From the NCBI GenBank assembly GCA_964422725.1, contig CAYRCC010000011.1, positions 1 to 57,338 on the forward strand: a stretch of 57,338 nucleotides of DNA, read 5' to 3'. Positions 34,188 through 42,135 of the stretch are shown in pieces (position 1 is the stretch's first letter; every line of letters starts with the position of its first letter). The notes under the pieces were generated by a model, which saw nothing but the letters and a program-made list of their open reading frames with translations, had not been told where the DNA came from and searched no databases. The position numbers were made by a program, and so were the translations under genes. Source of the DNA: CAKSNH01 sp964422725 (GTDB taxonomy: Bacteria; Bacillota; Clostridia; UBA1381).

Positions 34188-34300
34188 TTATGCGAAAAAA
34201 ACTCTTAATTTTTCTTATAAAGTTATATTTTATACGAAAAAATTCAATTTTATAAGAAAATTATAAGATTTTTTATCAAATTATTCGTATAAAATTCGTT
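34188..34300. repeat. A+T-rich array of TTATACGAA-like motifs
   Basis: Within about 110 bp the motif TTAT(A/G)CGAA or its complement TTCGTATAA recurs with variants: TTATGCGAAAAA (34188), TTTCTTATAAAG (about 34211), TTTTATACGAAAAA (about 34228), TTTTATAAGAAAAT (about 34249) and ATTCGTATAAAATTCG (about 34283). They resemble the half-sites of the palindrome in the adjacent promoter. They could be extra operator sites for the AbrB-like protein or recombination-accessory sites. The region has no ORF. Confidence 0.55.
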
Positions 34301-34421
34301 TAATTATTTTACAATGGGACTTATGAATGCCAGGTAATGAATTAAAAAGCTAAGAAACAGAGATATTATTCTGAATTAATGATTGATTTTATTTCTGTTT
34401 CTGTTATGTTTTACATCCTGC

Positions 34422-34450
34422 TTGACAACGCTATTTTAGTGATGTATAAT
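34422..34450 (+). promoter_or_regulatory. Perfect-consensus promoter at the right end of the element, directed outward
   Basis: TTGACA and TATAAT are separated by 17 bp, with the start expected about 40 bp before the attR core. In the integrated state it drives the 3' fragment of the interrupted gene. In an excised circle it would read across attP into the left end of the element. Confidence 0.85.
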
Positions 34451-34471
34451 CATCTAAATTATAAGAACAAT

Positions 34472-34507
34472 CCCCACCTTCCCTTTTGTAGTCCATCGTA
34501 GAGGTGG
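34472..34507 (+). other. Right attachment site (attR)
   Basis: The arm CCCCACCTTCCCTTTTGTAG and TC (34472-34493) mirrors the left-end arm, with the core GTAGAGGTGG at 34498-34507. Joined with the left end, the attP centre falls between GTAG and AGGTGG. Confidence 0.85.
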
Positions 34508-34875
34508 TAGATCCAATCACACTTGGTGCGAAGTTGGTAGACCGCAACGACAAATGCTGCTGTGATGATAATTTCGACCTTGCATCGGTACCTGAGTCGG
34601 TTTGCCGGGTATTTGATGAGGCACTTGTGCTTGACGGTGACGAAAAACGCGTTTATGTATCACTTGGCATATTCTCGATAATTAAGCTCGAACGGCGCGT
34701 ACAGCTGTTGATTCCGGCGTATGATTTCTGTGTGCCGCAAAAAGAATGTGTAGGTTCGACCGAGGATTCGCCGTGCGATTTGTTTGAACGCATCAGTTTC
34801 CCTGTAGATGAATTTTTCCCGCCGGAAAGGTGCGCTTTTGATGATGAACCGGAATGTGACTGCAAATGCAGGTAA
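34504..34875 (+). pseudogene. 3' part of the interrupted conserved clostridial gene
   Basis: 123 codons read in the frame of the host gene. It begins at the core (VEV, then VDPITLGAKLVD) and continues with CCCDDNFDL, VYVSLGIFSIIKLERRVQLL, PAYDFCVPQKEC and FERISFPVDEFFPPERC, ending CDCKCR. These match the C-terminal half of the family whose N-terminal half is at 27584. GTG at 34504 could serve as a start, and the core itself contains GAGGTGG, but translation alone would give a fragment. The outward promoter at 34422 might express it. It is best read as one exon-like half of a gene restored by excision. Confidence 0.88.
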
Positions 34876-34959
34876 GTGTATTTGCTCGTATGTGACGGCT
34901 GGTGTTAAATAGTTAAAAAGCATATAGTTTTTTGACGGGGTATGAGAAAAAGTTTATAA

Positions 34960-35011
34960 AAAATTCCTTCTGTGATAGAATAAAAAATATATCATAGAAG
35001 GAATTTTTTTT
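34960..35011 (+). terminator. Terminator of the interrupted gene
   Basis: AAATTCCTTCTGTGATA pairs with TATCATAGAAGGAATTT, followed by TTTTT. It ends the 3' fragment and, after excision, the whole restored gene. Confidence 0.9.
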
Positions 35012-35079
35012 ATAACAAGCTTCGGAAAAATGATGAAAAACGCTTTTTTGAAAGACTGTCGACATTTTATCTGCAGTCC

Positions 35080-35124
35080 AAAACAGTCAGTGTGAGTGGT
35101 ATAACTCGCATACCGACTGTTTTT
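35080..35124 (+). terminator. Second terminator-like hairpin
   Basis: AAAACAGTC...GACTGTTTTT with an inner GTGTGAGT/ACTCGCATAC stem and a terminal T run. No plus-strand gene lies between this and the previous terminator, so it may be a back-up or the end of a lost gene. Confidence 0.6.
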
Positions 35125-35189
35125 GCCGATACCGAAAAGAGCAAGCAACTATGTAAAAAATATTTGCGAAGTATCGACTGCATATTCGG

Positions 35190-35372
35190 TCAATTTATGA
35201 AATCCTGAATTACATCATTTAAATGAATAGGCGAAAGCTCACATTTATTCAGCTTATCTACCAACAATTGTAATTCTTCTTTGCTGACCGATATATTTTT
35301 AACGCAAACGGTGCCGCACGCGATACCGTAAACTGTAATTCCATTTTTATTACATTCTGTTAAAGTATACAT
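35190..35372 (-). CDS. Small DUF6514-like protein
   Basis: 60 residues. The pattern YGIACGTVCVKNISVSKEEL followed by LVDKLNKCELSPIHLNDVIQDFI fits the small DUF6514 family of Clostridia, whose function is unknown. GAGGTGA lies 8 bases before the ATG. It is transcribed alone and convergently to the terminators on its left. The 35373-35549 gap shows nothing further. Confidence 0.75.
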   Translation of the reverse strand: MYTLTECNKNGITVYGIACGTVCVKNISVSKEELQLLVDKLNKCELSPIHLNDVIQDFIN

Positions 35373-35549
35373 AATATCACCTCATTTTCCTTAATTTTCT
35401 ATTATTATACAATAAGTACAATAAATTTGCAAGCATATGTAACATATTGCAATTGAACTGTAATATTTAACCATAAAAGTAGATTTGTTTTAGGTTTTTC
35501 CGAAATTTAGAATAAAGCCGCATAACGATGCCGAAAAAACGGTAATTGC

Positions 35550-35915
35550 TTGAAAACGATTAATTATTGTGGTAATATATATGTATGGAGGCAGATGCTA
35601 TGGGAAATGAAAATGTTCTTGCAAAGAATATATATAGGTTGCGGATGCAAAAGCAGCGGCGTATTGAGATTGCTTGAAGTGTTATTGTCCTCAGAGGTGC
35701 ATGCGGAAGTAAAGAAACAAATATTACAGGGTGATTTTAATATTAAAATGACACAGAAATTTGACAGTGAGGTGAGTGAAATGTGTAATTTGAGTAAGGG
35801 CATAGAAGAAAGAGGCATAGCAAAGGGTATGGAGCAAGGCAGAACGGAAGAACGTGTTGCACTTATCCGTAATATAATTTTTAAGATGAATATTCAAAAT
35901 ATGAGAAACTTTTAA
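35550..35915 (+). pseudogene. C-terminal remnant of an Rpn-family (PD-(D/E)XK) nuclease
   Basis: From about codon 37 the frame reads VLRLLEVLLSSEVHAEVKKQ, then FNIKMTQKFDSEVSEMCNLSKGIEERGIAKG and EQGRTEERVALIRN. That is the characteristic C-terminal helical tail of Rpn-type recombination-promoting nucleases, which are usually about 300 residues. The nuclease domain is absent and the first 35 codons do not fit the family. It is a truncated relic, probably of a multi-copy accessory gene. Confidence 0.7.
35600..35677 (+). CDS. Tiny ORF with strong ribosome binding site, probably a truncated gene
   Basis: GGAGG lies 8 bases before an ATG encoding MGNENVLAKNIYRLRMQKQR and five more residues before the stop. 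The KNIYRLR segment looks like the start of an XRE-type regulator that has lost its remainder. It overlaps the Rpn-like fragment in another frame, so the locus looks decayed. Confidence 0.3.
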   Translation: MGNENVLAKNIYRLRMQKQRRIEIA

Positions 35916-36123
35916 AGGATTACAGTACAAAAGAGTAAGCCTAACTATTAAAAGTCAAGAGAAAATCAAAAGTTTCGGATTTCGCAAAGTAAAATCCAAT
36001 CAACGGAAAGTTTATTGAGAAAGACTGCGGCATCTGTGCAGAAAAAACGTGTAGATTGATTAAAAAATGTGTACGCCGACTGTATTAATCGGTGTTTACT
36101 CAATTACTATGGAGGAATTTGCG

Positions 36124-37710
36124 GTGAAAAAATATCTGATTATTATCCTGTGTACTGCGGTAATATGCACGCTTTGCTCGTGTACGGAGCATTTTGCCGA
36201 GGAACAGGTTTTGGAATATGTATGCACCGAGCTGGGCAAGACGGCAGAGGAAATTGAAAACGGAGATTTGGAGTCTGTAACCGAATTATATCTTTACAAC
36301 GCACAAAGTGTAAACGATATATCGAAATTCAAAAATCTGAAAGAACTGTCCGTAACCGACAGCGAGGCTGAGAATTGGAAGCCGCTCTACACTGTAAAAT
36401 TGACTTCGCTTGAGATGTGGAATAATATAGGCGAGGTGGATTTTGCCCGAATTGATAAAAGCAGCTTGGAAACGCTTGAGGTTATGGGCAGCGACATAAT
36501 TAATCTCGACAGTATAGCACAGGCGGAAAATCTTAAATCGCTGATTATATGGAATGCCGAAAACACCGACTTTTCATTTGTTAAAAATTTAAAAAAACTG
36601 GAATATTTGGAAATATGCGGCTGCGAAATCGAAGATATTTCATTTGTAGCTGAGCTGGACAACCTCAAATCTCTGTCACTGGGCGAAAACATTATAGAGG
36701 ATTTATCACCGCTTAAAGAGCATATGTCATTGCAGTCGCTTGACTTGCACCACAACCGTATCAGCGATGTGAGTGCGCTTGAAAACATAATAGATTTGCA
36801 GGTACTGGATTTGTCGGAAAACTCAATTACGGATTTGTCGCCGATAGCAAATCTTACGGGACTGTTAAACCTCAACATCTCAAACAACGGCATAACAGAT
36901 ATAACACCGCTTGAAAAACTGCGCTTTCTGCAATCGGTAAATCTTTCGTCAAACTATATTGAAACCTTGTCCGCACTCGAAAATCAGGACAGCTTAACCG
37001 AAATAACCGCGAACAATAACTTTATAAGCAGTGTTCCGGCAAAGCTTTTTAAGAATGTTTACTATATGGATTTATCGTCAAACAATCTGCGTATAACAAA
37101 CGCATCTGTGTTTATGTGGCTTGAACAAAACAAAAACTCGGTTAAAGGAATAAACCTGTTTGATAATCTGTTGTCGGAAAGTGATATAAAAACACTCGAC
37201 AAAATCGAATCGGTAACATTTCTGTCAGCGGGACTTCCGGTGTCGGCAGAGGGGTGCATACAGTATAATTCCATTATGAATGAAATTATGAAAAATTCAA
37301 AAAATCTCGATACGCGCGGCAAAGCATATTATATATACACAAGTCTTGCGAACGGGTGTGTAAAAGCGGAAACGGAGAGCCTTGAAAGCAGTCTGGGTGC
37401 GTTCAACGTTGTGGTGAACAAGAAGGGAACAAGTCTTGACTGTGCAAACGCACTTTCGTCCGCACTCAGACGTGCCGGCATACGTTCCGCCGTTTACTGC
37501 GGTGACTGTTTCGGCAATACACAGACAGATATGAAGCATTACTGGAATATAGCGTATATAGATGAAAAGAGCGTTTACTGTGATTTGTACTGTGACCTCG
37601 GCTATCTTGCAAAAACAGCATATTTCGGGGTTAACGATGAGTATATGACGTATAACGAGCACATTATGCTTGACGACTACCGCGGCAGTATAACAGACAG
37701 TCTTGAATGA
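36124..37710 (+). CDS. Leucine-rich-repeat lipoprotein with transglutaminase-like domain
   Basis: 528 residues. A lipoprotein signal peptide ends in the lipobox LCSC (Cys20), so the mature protein is anchored outside the membrane. About twelve SDS22-like leucine-rich repeats run from about 45 to 345 (for example LKSLSLGENIIEDLSPLKE). The C-terminal 150 residues resemble a transglutaminase/protease core, with Cys in SLDCANALSSALRRAGI, His in MKHYWNIAYI and Asp in VYCDLYCDLG. The combination suggests a surface binding protein that cross-links or cleaves a partner. The start is the GTG at 36124, 8 bases after GGAGG; an in-frame ATG at 36067 lacks a site. Its substrate is unknown. Confidence 0.88.
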   Translation: MKKYLIIILCTAVICTLCSCTEHFAEEQVLEYVCTELGKTAEEIENGDLESVTELYLYNAQSVNDISKFKNLKELSVTDSEAENWKPLYTVKLTSLEMWNNIGEVDFARIDKSSLETLEVMGSDIINLDSIAQAENLKSLIIWNAENTDFSFVKNLKKLEYLEICGCEIEDISFVAELDNLKSLSLGENIIEDLSPLKEHMSLQSLDLHHNRISDVSALENIIDLQVLDLSENSITDLSPIANLTGLLNLNISNNGITDITPLEKLRFLQSVNLSSNYIETLSALENQDSLTEITANNNFISSVPAKLFKNVYYMDLSSNNLRITNASVFMWLEQNKNSVKGINLFDNLLSESDIKTLDKIESVTFLSAGLPVSAEGCIQYNSIMNEIMKNSKNLDTRGKAYYIYTSLANGCVKAETESLESSLGAFNVVVNKKGTSLDCANALSSALRRAGIRSAVYCGDCFGNTQTDMKHYWNIAYIDEKSVYCDLYCDLGYLAKTAYFGVNDEYMTYNEHIMLDDYRGSITDSLE

Positions 37711-37856
37711 AAAAAACACGAAATTTGCAATAAGTTTGGAAAAAAATTAAAAACAAAGTTAAAAAAAGTAAAAAAATAATGAAAAAATTACTTTTAATTA
37801 CAGCAAAAATGTGATAAAATAATTCAAGACTTGAAGAAATTAAGGAGTGATGCATT

Positions 37857-38843
37857 ATGAGTATCAAAGTTGGTATTATGGGATACGGTAATCTCGGCAG
37901 AGGTGTTGAGTGCGCGATTAAGCAAAATGACGATATGGAGCTTGTTGCGGTTTTTACGCGCCGTAATCCGTCGGAGCTGAAGATTTTGACTGACAGCGCA
38001 AAGGTTTGCAGAGCGGACGAAATTGAAAGCTATAAAGATAAAATTGATGTTTTGATTTTGTGCGGCGGCAGTGCGACGGATTTGCCTGTGCAGACACCTG
38101 AACTGGCGGCTATGTTCAATGTTATTGACAGTTTTGATACGCACGCAAAAATTCCGCAGCATTTTGCAAATGTGGATAAAGCGGCATCGGCGGCAGGAAA
38201 AGTCAGCATTATTTCGGTAGGCTGGGATCCGGGTATGTTCTCGCTTAACCGCTTGTATGCGAGTGCTATTTTGACGGACGGCTGTGACTATACGTTCTGG
38301 GGCAAGGGAGTAAGTCAGGGTCATTCCGATGCTGTACGCAGAATTGACGGCGTAAAAAACGCAAAGCAGTATACAATCCCTGTTGAGGCGGCTGTTGAGT
38401 CGGTAAGAAACGGCGAAAATCCTCAGCTTACAACAAGACAGAAACATACAAGAGAGTGTTTTGTGGTTGCTTGTGAGGGTGCGGATAAGGCAAGAATAGA
38501 AAACGAGATAAAAACTATGCCGAACTATTTTGCCGATTATGACACTACAGTGCATTTTATCAGTGAGGACGAGTTTGTCCGCGACCACAGCGGTATACCG
38601 CACGGCGGTATGGTTATCAGGAGCGGAAAAACCGGCTGGAACGGTGAAAACAAGCATACAATAGAGTATAAGCTGAAACTCGATTCCAATCCGGAATTTA
38701 CAAGCTGTGTGTTGGTAGCGTATGCGAGAGCGGCGTATAGACTCAACAGTGAGGGTGTAAGCGGCTGCAAAACCGTATTTGACATTGCACCGGCATATTT
38801 GTCGGCGTATTCGGCAGAGTATTTGAGAGAACATATGCTCTGA
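37857..38843 (+). CDS. ddh: Meso-diaminopimelate D-dehydrogenase
   Basis: 328 residues, normal length. It makes meso-diaminopimelate from tetrahydrodipicolinate, ammonia and NADPH in one step, for peptidoglycan and lysine. The N-terminal Rossmann fold begins VGIMGYGNLGRG, followed by VFTRRNP; the substrate region includes DSFDTHAKIPQHF, SVGWDPGMFSLNRL and GKGVSQGHSDAVRRIDGV. AAGGAG lies 8 bases before the ATG. A TAAAAT at 37815-37820 with a weak TTTTAA 17 bp upstream is the possible promoter. Confidence 0.97.
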   Translation: MSIKVGIMGYGNLGRGVECAIKQNDDMELVAVFTRRNPSELKILTDSAKVCRADEIESYKDKIDVLILCGGSATDLPVQTPELAAMFNVIDSFDTHAKIPQHFANVDKAASAAGKVSIISVGWDPGMFSLNRLYASAILTDGCDYTFWGKGVSQGHSDAVRRIDGVKNAKQYTIPVEAAVESVRNGENPQLTTRQKHTRECFVVACEGADKARIENEIKTMPNYFADYDTTVHFISEDEFVRDHSGIPHGGMVIRSGKTGWNGENKHTIEYKLKLDSNPEFTSCVLVAYARAAYRLNSEGVSGCKTVFDIAPAYLSAYSAEYLREHML

Positions 38844-38921
38844 TAACGGAAAGCGCGATAAATACTTTAGGTTTGCTGATTTTGGCGAAAGCTTAAATAG
38901 AACCAATGAATTTGTAAGCAC

Positions 38922-38960
38922 AAAAAACAGACAAGCTTGTTTTGAGCCTGTCTGTTTTTT
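38922..38960 (+). terminator. Terminator of ddh
   Basis: AAAAAACAGACA pairs with TGTCTGTTTTTT, ending in six T; the reverse strand also ends in T. The region 38961-39289 that follows is A+T-rich and holds no ORF; the only likely element is TACAAT at 39249-39254 with a weak -35 (TGGAAA) before the GH4 gene. Confidence 0.9.
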
Positions 38961-39289
38961 GTGATTAGGGGGTATCCGAAAGATTGGGGGGTGCTTTCGG
39001 ACATGCAAGGACTGTCAAAAATGGAAATAAGCATATTTTGAATCCTTATATATGTAATTTTAAGGGAGATTTCCGAAACAAGGTTTTATCTTGTTTCTGT
39101 ATTGATTATAGCGGAACAATGTGTATTTTTTATGACAGCTAAATTAATTTTAGGTGAAATTTTCAAGGTGTCGGATAAAAAATAAAAACATACGGAAAAC
39201 ACATAATTCTTTTTGATTAAAACTGTGGAAAATTGCTCTTGTGTGTGTTACAATGATAACATAAATATTATGATACGGAGGATTTACAG

Positions 39290-40672
39290 ATGAAAAGATA
39301 TGCAGATAAAGCTGATGACGTTGTGATAGCTTATGTGGGCGGCGGCTCGCGCGGCTGGGCGTGGGGGCTTATGAGCGACCTCGCCGGTCAGGACACTATG
39401 TCCGGTACGGTAAGACTTTATGACATAGATAAAAAAGCGGCGGAGGCTAACGAGATTATCGGAAACCGTGTGAAAGATGCCGAAGGGGCAAAAAGTGCAT
39501 GGAAGTATAAAGCGGTTGAAACGATAAAGGAGGCACTTGACGGTGCGGACTTTATAGTGCTGTCGATTTTGCCGGGAACGTTTGACGAAATGGAATCGGA
39601 TGTACACGCGCCGGAAAAATACGGAATATACCAGTCCGTCGGGGACACCGCAGGTCCGGGCGGTATGGTGCGTGCAATGCGTACAATACCGATGTACATA
39701 GATATCGCCGAGAACATCAAAAAATATGCGCCGGACGCGTGGGTAATCAATTACACCAATCCTATGACACTTTGTATGCAGACATTGTACGAGGTATTCC
39801 CGAATATTAAGGCTTTCGGTTGTTGCCATGAGGTTTTCGGCACGCAGAAACTGCTCTCCGATGCACTTGCGGATATATGCGGTATTGAGGGCGTTCAAAG
39901 AGAGGACATTTCGGTTAATGTACAGGGAATTAACCATTTTACGTGGCTGAACGATGCGTGGTATCGTGATATAAACCTTATGCAGGTATATGAAAAATTT
40001 GTGGATAAGTATTACGAAACGGGGTTTGAGGGCGAAAAAACAGGGCATTGGATAAACGACAGCTTTTCGTCGGCAAACAGAGTAAAGTTTGATTTGTTCA
40101 GGCGTTACAAAGCTATAGCGGCGGCCGGTGACCGTCATTTGGCTGAGTTTATGCCGGGGAAAATGTATCTTGCCGACCCTGAAACGGTGAAATCGTGGTG
40201 TTTCGGACTTACAAAGGTGTCGTGGCGCAAGGCTGAACTTGAAAAAAAGCTGGAGAGAAGTAAAAGGCTTGTAAACGGTGAGGAGGAGTTTAAGCTGAGC
40301 AAAACCGGTGAAGAGGGTGTAAATCAGATGATAGCGTTGCTTGGCTATAAAACTCTTGTTACGAACGTAAACATTCCGAATGTGGGACAGCTGCCGGACT
40401 TGCCGATGGGGGCGGTTGTGGAAACCAACGCGGTGTTTCGCCACAATACGGTAAAACCTGTGTGTGCCGGAAAAATGTCGGGTGAAATTGCCGCTATGGT
40501 AAAGCGCCATATCGCAAACCACCGCACACTGCTCAATGCCGTGATGACGAAAAGTCGCGACCTTGCGTTTACCGCGTTTATCAATGACCCGCTTATGACG
40601 GCAAGCTATGCGGATGCAAAGCTGTTGTTTGCCGAGATGCTTGAAAACACGAAAAAATATCTCACTATTTGA
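39290..40672 (+). CDS. NAD-dependent glycosidase, GH4
   Basis: 460 residues, cytoplasmic. GH4 enzymes cleave alpha- or beta-glycosides by an NAD+ and Mn2+ dependent redox-elimination mechanism. The NAD loop is YVGGGSRGW at about residues 15-23, then LYDIDKKAAE, then the metal-binding set NYTNPMTL, CCHEVFG (Cys and His) and GINHFTW. The CHE-type metal site excludes the neighbouring lactate dehydrogenase-like folds. Substrate specificity (alpha-glucoside, alpha-galacturonide or other) cannot be read reliably. CGGAGG lies close before the ATG. The following methylase gene begins 13 bases after the stop. Confidence 0.93.
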   Translation: MKRYADKADDVVIAYVGGGSRGWAWGLMSDLAGQDTMSGTVRLYDIDKKAAEANEIIGNRVKDAEGAKSAWKYKAVETIKEALDGADFIVLSILPGTFDEMESDVHAPEKYGIYQSVGDTAGPGGMVRAMRTIPMYIDIAENIKKYAPDAWVINYTNPMTLCMQTLYEVFPNIKAFGCCHEVFGTQKLLSDALADICGIEGVQREDISVNVQGINHFTWLNDAWYRDINLMQVYEKFVDKYYETGFEGEKTGHWINDSFSSANRVKFDLFRRYKAIAAAGDRHLAEFMPGKMYLADPETVKSWCFGLTKVSWRKAELEKKLERSKRLVNGEEEFKLSKTGEEGVNQMIALLGYKTLVTNVNIPNVGQLPDLPMGAVVETNAVFRHNTVKPVCAGKMSGEIAAMVKRHIANHRTLLNAVMTKSRDLAFTAFINDPLMTASYADAKLLFAEMLENTKKYLTI

Positions 40673-40685
40673 TGACGGAGTGTTT

Positions 40686-42056
40686 ATGAATTTACCTAAA
40701 GATTTTGAAAACAGAATGAAAAATATGCTCGCTGATGAGTATGACGAATTTGAAAAAAGCTTTTGCGCACCCGACAACCACACTGCAATACGTATTAACA
40801 CCTCAAAAGCGGGTGCACGCGAGGCTGTGCTTAAAATAATCGGTGACCGGGATAGGGTAGAGTGGTGTGAGGACGGATATTATATAGACAAAAGCGTAAT
40901 ATCGGGAAACCACCCCTATCATACGGCAGGACTTTTCTATTTTCAGGAGCCGTCTGCGCTGTCGGCGGTCGAGGCGCTTGATATAAAGCCTGACGATAAG
41001 GTGCTGGATCTTTGCGCGGCACCGGGCGGAAAATCCACTCAGGCCGGCGCAAAGCTTGTCGGCGGTTTATTGGTCGCAAACGAAATTTCCGCAAAAAGAG
41101 CGCAGATACTGGCGGAGAATATTGAACGGTTCGGGATAAGGAATGTGTTGGTTACAAATGAAAATCCGAGCAGATTGGAAAAGCATTTTGAGAATTATTT
41201 TGATAAGATTATAGTGGATGCGCCATGTTCGGGTGAGGGGATGTTTCGCAAAGAGCCGCAGGCGGTTGATGAGTGGAGCGCAGAACATACGGTTTCTTGT
41301 GCACAGCGTCAGCTGTTGATTTTAAATTCGGCGGAAAAAATGCTTGCGCCAAACGGATATATCGTTTATTCAACCTGTACGTTTGCGCCGTGTGAAAATG
41401 AGGGTGTCGTTTCTGAATTTTTGGCGGCACACTCGGATTTTGAGCTTGCGGACATACCAAAGCTGTCAATGCTTTCCGGCGGTGTGGGAGAGTGGGCGGA
41501 CAGCGAGCGTGATATGACAGCGGCAAGGCGGATTTTTCCGCATAGGCAAAAAGGCGAGGGACATTTTGTTGCGCTGTTGAAGAAAAACGGCGGTGTGCGG
41601 TGTCCGCAGAAGAAAACGAACGCCGCAAAGGCTGATGTGAATTTGAAAAGCGCGCTGTCGCTTTACCGCAAATTTGAAAGTGAAACGCTTGCAGCATCGT
41701 TTGACGGTGACTTTGCACTGTTCGGTGAAAACCTGTATTTACTGCCGAACGGGATAAGCTGTGTAGATAAGATAAAAACGGTGCGTGCCGGACTGCATCT
41801 TGGAGTGTGTAAAAAAAATAGATTTGAACCGTCGCACGCGCTGTGTCTTGCACTTGGAAAAGAGCTGTTTAAAAACAGCGTAAATTATGAGTGCGGCAGT
41901 GCCGAGCTTGATGCCTATATGCGCGGTGAAACGCTTGAGTCGGACATTGTCGGCTGGGTAGGGGTACTGGCTGACGGTTACCCGATTGGCTGGGGAAAAG
42001 GCTCCGGCGGAGTTATCAAAAATCATTTCCCAAAATATTTAAGACTGAAACGATAA
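40686..42056 (+). CDS. RsmF-type RNA cytosine-C5 methyltransferase
   Basis: 456 residues. A NOL1/NOP2/Sun family enzyme that methylates C5 of a cytosine in rRNA or tRNA using S-adenosylmethionine. The SAM site is VLDLCAAPGGKSTQ. The motif IV cysteine is in VDAPCSGEGMFRKEP, and the catalytic cysteine is in VYSTCTFAPCENE. The C-terminal 150 residues match the RsmF RNA-binding extension, with the usual WGKGSGG end. The start is the ATG at 40686 after CGGAG; the in-frame codons further upstream lie within the GH4 gene. Confidence 0.93.
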   Translation: MNLPKDFENRMKNMLADEYDEFEKSFCAPDNHTAIRINTSKAGAREAVLKIIGDRDRVEWCEDGYYIDKSVISGNHPYHTAGLFYFQEPSALSAVEALDIKPDDKVLDLCAAPGGKSTQAGAKLVGGLLVANEISAKRAQILAENIERFGIRNVLVTNENPSRLEKHFENYFDKIIVDAPCSGEGMFRKEPQAVDEWSAEHTVSCAQRQLLILNSAEKMLAPNGYIVYSTCTFAPCENEGVVSEFLAAHSDFELADIPKLSMLSGGVGEWADSERDMTAARRIFPHRQKGEGHFVALLKKNGGVRCPQKKTNAAKADVNLKSALSLYRKFESETLAASFDGDFALFGENLYLLPNGISCVDKIKTVRAGLHLGVCKKNRFEPSHALCLALGKELFKNSVNYECGSAELDAYMRGETLESDIVGWVGVLADGYPIGWGKGSGGVIKNHFPKYLRLKR

Positions 42057-42135
42057 AGAATTTGCATAAAGCGGAGCTTGAGAAATTTGCGCCTCAAGCT
42101 CCATGAAACCGCGAAAATAAGGCAAGACCGATAAT

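Larger units (their letters stand above)
28038..34507 (+). mobile_element. 6.47-kb integrative element with large serine recombinase, inserted in frame in a host gene
   Basis: The element is bounded by a 10-bp direct repeat of the host gene core. Its ends form an inverted repeat around that core when joined, as in the attP of large serine integrases. Content in order: a short read-through tail, an operator-like repeat promoter, a 48-residue membrane microprotein, two zinc-ribbon membrane proteins, two further microproteins, the recombinase, then on the minus strand a HipA-like kinase and its AbrB-like partner, then an outward consensus promoter. No capsid, replication or conjugation genes are present, so it depends on other elements for transfer or is a stable, excisable intervening sequence. 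Confidence 0.88.

Noticed and set aside
34188..34300. CRISPR array or replication iterons
   Set aside because: The motifs vary in sequence, spacing and orientation and have no unique spacers; no cas or rep gene is near. Operator-like DNA is the better reading.
28038..34507. Prophage or conjugative element
   Set aside because: No capsid, terminase, portal, lysis, relaxase, mating-pair or replication gene; only recombinase, kinase module and small cargo genes.
37824..39008. Minus-strand ORF of 394 codons opposite ddh
   Set aside because: Shadow frame covering a clear ddh gene and its terminator.
39284..40801. Long minus-strand ORF (505 codons) opposite the GH4 gene
   Set aside because: It is the mirror of a strongly coding plus-strand frame; its protein is rich in His, Arg, Phe and Tyr without any domain, and there is no ribosome site.
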